Source: Prevotella sp.
GTDB lineage: Bacteria > Bacteroidota > Bacteroidia > Bacteroidales > Bacteroidaceae
Length of the DNA: 54,536 bases
NCBI GenBank assembly: GCA_017455845.1
Contig: JAFSYY010000094.1
Span: 1 to 54,536, forward strand
Direction: 5' to 3'
The notes below the pieces were generated by a model. The model saw only the letters and a list, made by a program, of their open reading frames with translations, was not told where the DNA came from and did no database searches. The position numbers were made by a program, and so were the translations under genes. Shown piece by piece: positions 51,764-54,536 of the stretch (position 1 is the first letter of the stretch; every line of letters starts with the position of its first letter).

Positions 51764-51771
51764 TACCTTTG
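51764..51771 (+). promoter_or_regulatory. Promoter -7 box of the phosphorylase gene
   Basis: TACCTTTG, 40 bases before the ATG at 51812. The phosphorylase can thus be expressed apart from the synthase. Confidence 0.7.
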
Positions 51772-51811
51772 CAGCCGAATATCAACTAATTTTAAGGTAA
51801 AACAAGTATTT

Positions 51812-54385
51812 ATGAAGATTAAAGCAGACAATGCCAATGCTCCGGTTTGGAAGGAGCTGATTGTAAGGTCGAGCCTCCCTGAGGAACTGAAGTGCCTCGA
51901 CGAGATTGCACACAACTTGTGGTGGGTGTGGAACTACGAAGCCCGCGACCTGTTCCGTGATCTCGACCCCGAGCTTTACCACGACGTGAACCACAACCCT
52001 GTGATGCTGCTGGAACGTCTGAGCCTGCCTCGCAAGGAGAAGATTGTCAAGGACAAGGCCCTGATGAAGCGCATCAAGAGCGTATATGACATGTTCCGTG
52101 CATACGTTGACGTGCAGCCCGACAGCAAGCGCCCCTCTGTGGCCTATTTCTCAATGGAGTATGGTATGCACTCGGCCCTGAAGATCTACAGCGGCGGTCT
52201 GGGCATGCTGGCCGGCGACTACCTTAACGAGGCCAGCGACTCTAACGTCGACATGTGTGCCGTCGGCTTCCTCTATCGTTTCGGCTACTTCACCCAGAGC
52301 CTCTCCATGGACGGCCAGCAGATAGCCAACTACGAGGCCCAGAACTTCAACTCCCTGCCCATTGAGCGCCAACTCGACGCCGACGGACAGCCCATGGTGG
52401 TCGATGTGCCCTATATGAACTACACCGTCCATGCCTACATCTGGCGTGTCAACGTGGGCCGCATCAAACTCTATCTGCTCGACACAGACAATGAGTTGAA
52501 CTCCGAGTTCGACCGTCCTATCACGCACTCACTCTATGGCGGCGACTGGGAAAACCGTCTGAAGCAGGAAATACTGCTGGGCATCGGCGGCGTGCTGACA
52601 CTGAAGAAACTGGGCATCAAGAAAGAGATATACCATTGCAACGAGGGCCACGCAGCACTCTGCAACCTGCAGCGCCTGTGCGACTATATCGAAGAGGGAC
52701 TGACCTTCAACCAGGCCATGGAACTGGTGCGTGCCAGCGGCCTCTACACCGTCCACACACCTGTGCCTGCCGGCCACGACTACTTCGACGAGGGACTCTT
52801 CGGCAAGTACATGGGCGGCTATCCGCAGAAGTTGGGCATCTCGTGGGATGAGTTCATCGGCATGGGCCGCACCAATCCCGACGACCACAACGAGAAGTTC
52901 TGCATGTCGACCTTCGCCTGCAACACATGCCAGGAGGTCAACGGCGTGTCGAAACTCCACGGCTGGGTCAGCCAGAAGATGTTCTCAGGCATCTGGAACG
53001 GCTACTATCCTGAGGAGAACCACGTGGGCTATGTCACCAACGGCGTGCACTTCCCCACATGGGCAGCCAACGAGTGGCGGCAGGTCTATGAGAAGTATTT
53101 CGACGAGAACTTCATGTTCGACCAGTCGAACCAGAAGATATGGGAGGCCATCTACAACGTGTCTGACGAGGTGATCTGGAACACGCGCATGGCCCTGAAG
53201 CAGAAACTCTTCGACTATATCAAGATACAGTTCCGCGACACATGGCTGCGCAACCAGGGCGACCCCTCACGCGTGCTCGAACTGCTGGGCAGCATGAATC
53301 CCAACGCACTCGTCATTGGCTTCTGCCGCCGCTTTGCCACCTACAAGCGTGCCCACCTGCTGTTCACCGACGAGGCCCGGCTGGCCAAGATTGTCAACAA
53401 CCCCGAACATCCCGTCATCTTCCTCTTCGCAGGTAAGGCGCACCCCGCCGACGGCGCCGGACAGGGGCTCATCAAGCGCATCTTCGAGATCTCGCAGCGG
53501 CCAGAGTTCCTGGGCAAGATCATCTTCCTCGAGGACTACGACTTCCTGCTGGCCCGCCGCCTGGTCAGTGGCGTGGATATATGGATGAACACGCCCACAC
53601 GCCCGCTGGAGGCCTCCGGCACCTCGGGCGAGAAAGCAGAGATGAACGGCGTGGTCAACCTCTCCGTGAAGGACGGCTGGTGGCTGGAGGGCTATCGCGA
53701 GGGTGCAGGATGGGCACTCACTGAGAAGCGCACCTACCAGAACCAGGGCTATCAGGACCAACTCGACGCCGCCACCATCTACTCGCTCCTGGAGAACGAG
53801 ATTGTGCCTCTCTACTACAACAGGGACAAGAAGGGCATCTCCAAGGAATGGATCAAGGTTATCAAGAACTCCATCGCACAGATTGCGCCTCACTACACCA
53901 TGAAGCGCCAGTTGGACGACTACTACTCCAAGTTCTACGAGAAAGAAGCCAAGCGCTTCAAGGAAATATCCAAGGACAACAACCGTCTGGCCAAGGAGAT
54001 AGCCTTGTGGAAGGAGAACGTGGCCGAGCGTTGGGACACCATCAGCGTGGTGAAGGCCGAGTGGGACTATCCCGCAGTCGGCATCCAGACGGGCGACAAG
54101 TACACCCTGCGCTATGTCATCAACGAGCAAGGCCTCGACGATGCCATCGCCCTGGAAAAGGTCAATGTCTACGTCGATGCCAACGGCGAGGAGCGCATCT
54201 TCTCCATCGAGCCGCTGAAGAAGGTGGGCAACGACGGCAACAACTATACCTTCGAGGCCGTGCTTACTCCAAAGCAGGCCGGCCAGTACAAGAGTGCCGT
54301 GCGCATGTATCCTAAGAACAAGAACCTGCCCCACCGTCAGGACTTCTGCTACGTGAAGTGGCTTGAACTGCCGCAGAACGCGTAA
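51812..54385 (+). CDS. glgP: Alpha-glucan phosphorylase
   Basis: 857 residues of the short GT35 type. N-terminal DUF3417-like segment [20 protein letters not shown], then [88 protein letters not shown] and [24 protein letters not shown], the last holding the PLP-binding Lys. The C-terminal 100 residues form an extra beta domain ([20 protein letters not shown]). It releases glucose 1-phosphate from glycogen or maltodextrin. Partner of the synthase at 49621. Confidence 0.95.
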   Translation: MKIKADNANAPVWKELIVRSSLPEELKCLDEIAHNLWWVWNYEARDLFRDLDPELYHDVNHNPVMLLERLSLPRKEKIVKDKALMKRIKSVYDMFRAYVDVQPDSKRPSVAYFSMEYGMHSALKIYSGGLGMLAGDYLNEASDSNVDMCAVGFLYRFGYFTQSLSMDGQQIANYEAQNFNSLPIERQLDADGQPMVVDVPYMNYTVHAYIWRVNVGRIKLYLLDTDNELNSEFDRPITHSLYGGDWENRLKQEILLGIGGVLTLKKLGIKKEIYHCNEGHAALCNLQRLCDYIEEGLTFNQAMELVRASGLYTVHTPVPAGHDYFDEGLFGKYMGGYPQKLGISWDEFIGMGRTNPDDHNEKFCMSTFACNTCQEVNGVSKLHGWVSQKMFSGIWNGYYPEENHVGYVTNGVHFPTWAANEWRQVYEKYFDENFMFDQSNQKIWEAIYNVSDEVIWNTRMALKQKLFDYIKIQFRDTWLRNQGDPSRVLELLGSMNPNALVIGFCRRFATYKRAHLLFTDEARLAKIVNNPEHPVIFLFAGKAHPADGAGQGLIKRIFEISQRPEFLGKIIFLEDYDFLLARRLVSGVDIWMNTPTRPLEASGTSGEKAEMNGVVNLSVKDGWWLEGYREGAGWALTEKRTYQNQGYQDQLDAATIYSLLENEIVPLYYNRDKKGISKEWIKVIKNSIAQIAPHYTMKRQLDDYYSKFYEKEAKRFKEISKDNNRLAKEIALWKENVAERWDTISVVKAEWDYPAVGIQTGDKYTLRYVINEQGLDDAIALEKVNVYVDANGEERIFSIEPLKKVGNDGNNYTFEAVLTPKQAGQYKSAVRMYPKNKNLPHRQDFCYVKWLELPQNA

Positions 54386-54388
54386 GCC

Positions 54389-54433
54389 AGGCTTTCGAAA
54401 ATAAACGCCTACCGCAAGCGTCTTATTTGAAAG
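54389..54433. terminator. Imperfect hairpin after the phosphorylase gene
   Basis: gctttcgaaaataaacgc can pair with gcgtcttatttgaaag around ctaccgcaa with small bulges. It starts just after the phosphorylase stop, and its right half is the first copy of the tandem array. Confidence 0.5.
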
Positions 54434-54536
54434 TATATTCCTACCGCAAGCGGTCTTATTTGAAAGTATATTCCTACCGCAAGCGGTCTTATTTGAAAGT
54501 ATATTCCTACCGCAAGCGGTCTTATTTGAAAGTATA
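54408..54536. repeat. 33-bp tandem repeat running off the window end
   Basis: Copy 1 at 54408-54439 (32 bp, one G missing), copies 2 and 3 at 54440-54472 and 54473-54505 (identical), copy 4 from 54506, cut by the window edge. Each later copy holds the inverted repeat accgc-aa-gcggt. No spacers, so not a CRISPR array. Confidence 0.95.

Noticed and set aside
54408-54536. Possible CRISPR array
   Set aside because: The repeats are contiguous with no unique spacers, and no cas gene is in the window.

Overview
The window looks like a chromosomal segment of a Bacteroidales bacterium, most likely Prevotellaceae (inference). Reasons: many genes have the Bacteroidetes promoter (TAnnTTTG near -7, TTG near -33, spacer about 19-21). 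The families fit too: DUF4468, the large putative porin, DUF2490, a GT3-type glycogen synthase, malic enzyme fused to a phosphotransacetylase-like domain, FeoA-FeoB fusion and tandem deoxynucleoside kinases. I see no phage, insertion sequence, CRISPR array or rRNA. The DNA reads as core genome heavily decorated with short repeats.

Layout. 1-328: start of gap (minus, cut by the window edge). 553-13175: one long leftward gene series holding an unknown three-gene cassette, an MFS transporter, two deoxynucleoside kinases, a nucleotide-sugar epimerase, tatA, tatC and a giant GH28-GH105 pectinase. 13255-13440: two identical tRNA-Asp genes. 13953-17290: a rightward operon of a VTC-type polyphosphate polymerase domain, DUF4956 membrane protein, DUF2490 outer-membrane barrel and a Cthe_2159-like beta-helix lipoprotein. 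17356-19939: LacI regulator plus altronate dehydratase. Then a sigma factor lacking region 3, a GHL10 protein, proS (leftward), an OmpA lipoprotein, mtgA, nth and ispE. 27111-31750: a leftward block of htrA, the primary-type sigma factor, a secreted protein, an HPr-kinase-like ATPase, an S24/S26 peptidase and a PqqD-like protein. 32201-36019: cstA, a barrel protein, nadC and a LysM glucosaminidase. 36036-41857: folK, maeB, a porin operon. 42125-47372: tsaC-like, AlaX-like, C69 dipeptidase, FeoAB. 47375-54385: a YbiT-like ABC-F protein, glycogen synthase, a small secreted ORF and alpha-glucan phosphorylase. The window ends inside a 33-bp tandem repeat.

How genes relate. The GH28-GH105 enzyme (pectin to galacturonate or unsaturated uronides) and uxaA with its LacI regulator fit uronic acid use. 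Glycogen synthase and phosphorylase form a storage pair. The VTC operon and the HprK-like/S24/PqqD operon are the least understood multi-gene systems.

Most striking structure. (1) A family of heptanucleotide-periodic arrays occurs at about 18 places. The unit differs between arrays, but often reads GARnnnT on one strand. These arrays sit on gene boundaries, supply start codons and stop codons, and are carried in frame inside three proteins. (2) Two arrays of inverted GTAT/ATAC boxes have an exact 22-bp period, one upstream of cstA and one upstream of the VTC operon. (3) GC-rich palindromic segments lie in frame in the pectinase gene. All statements about function come from reading the sequence and recalled family knowledge; no search was run.
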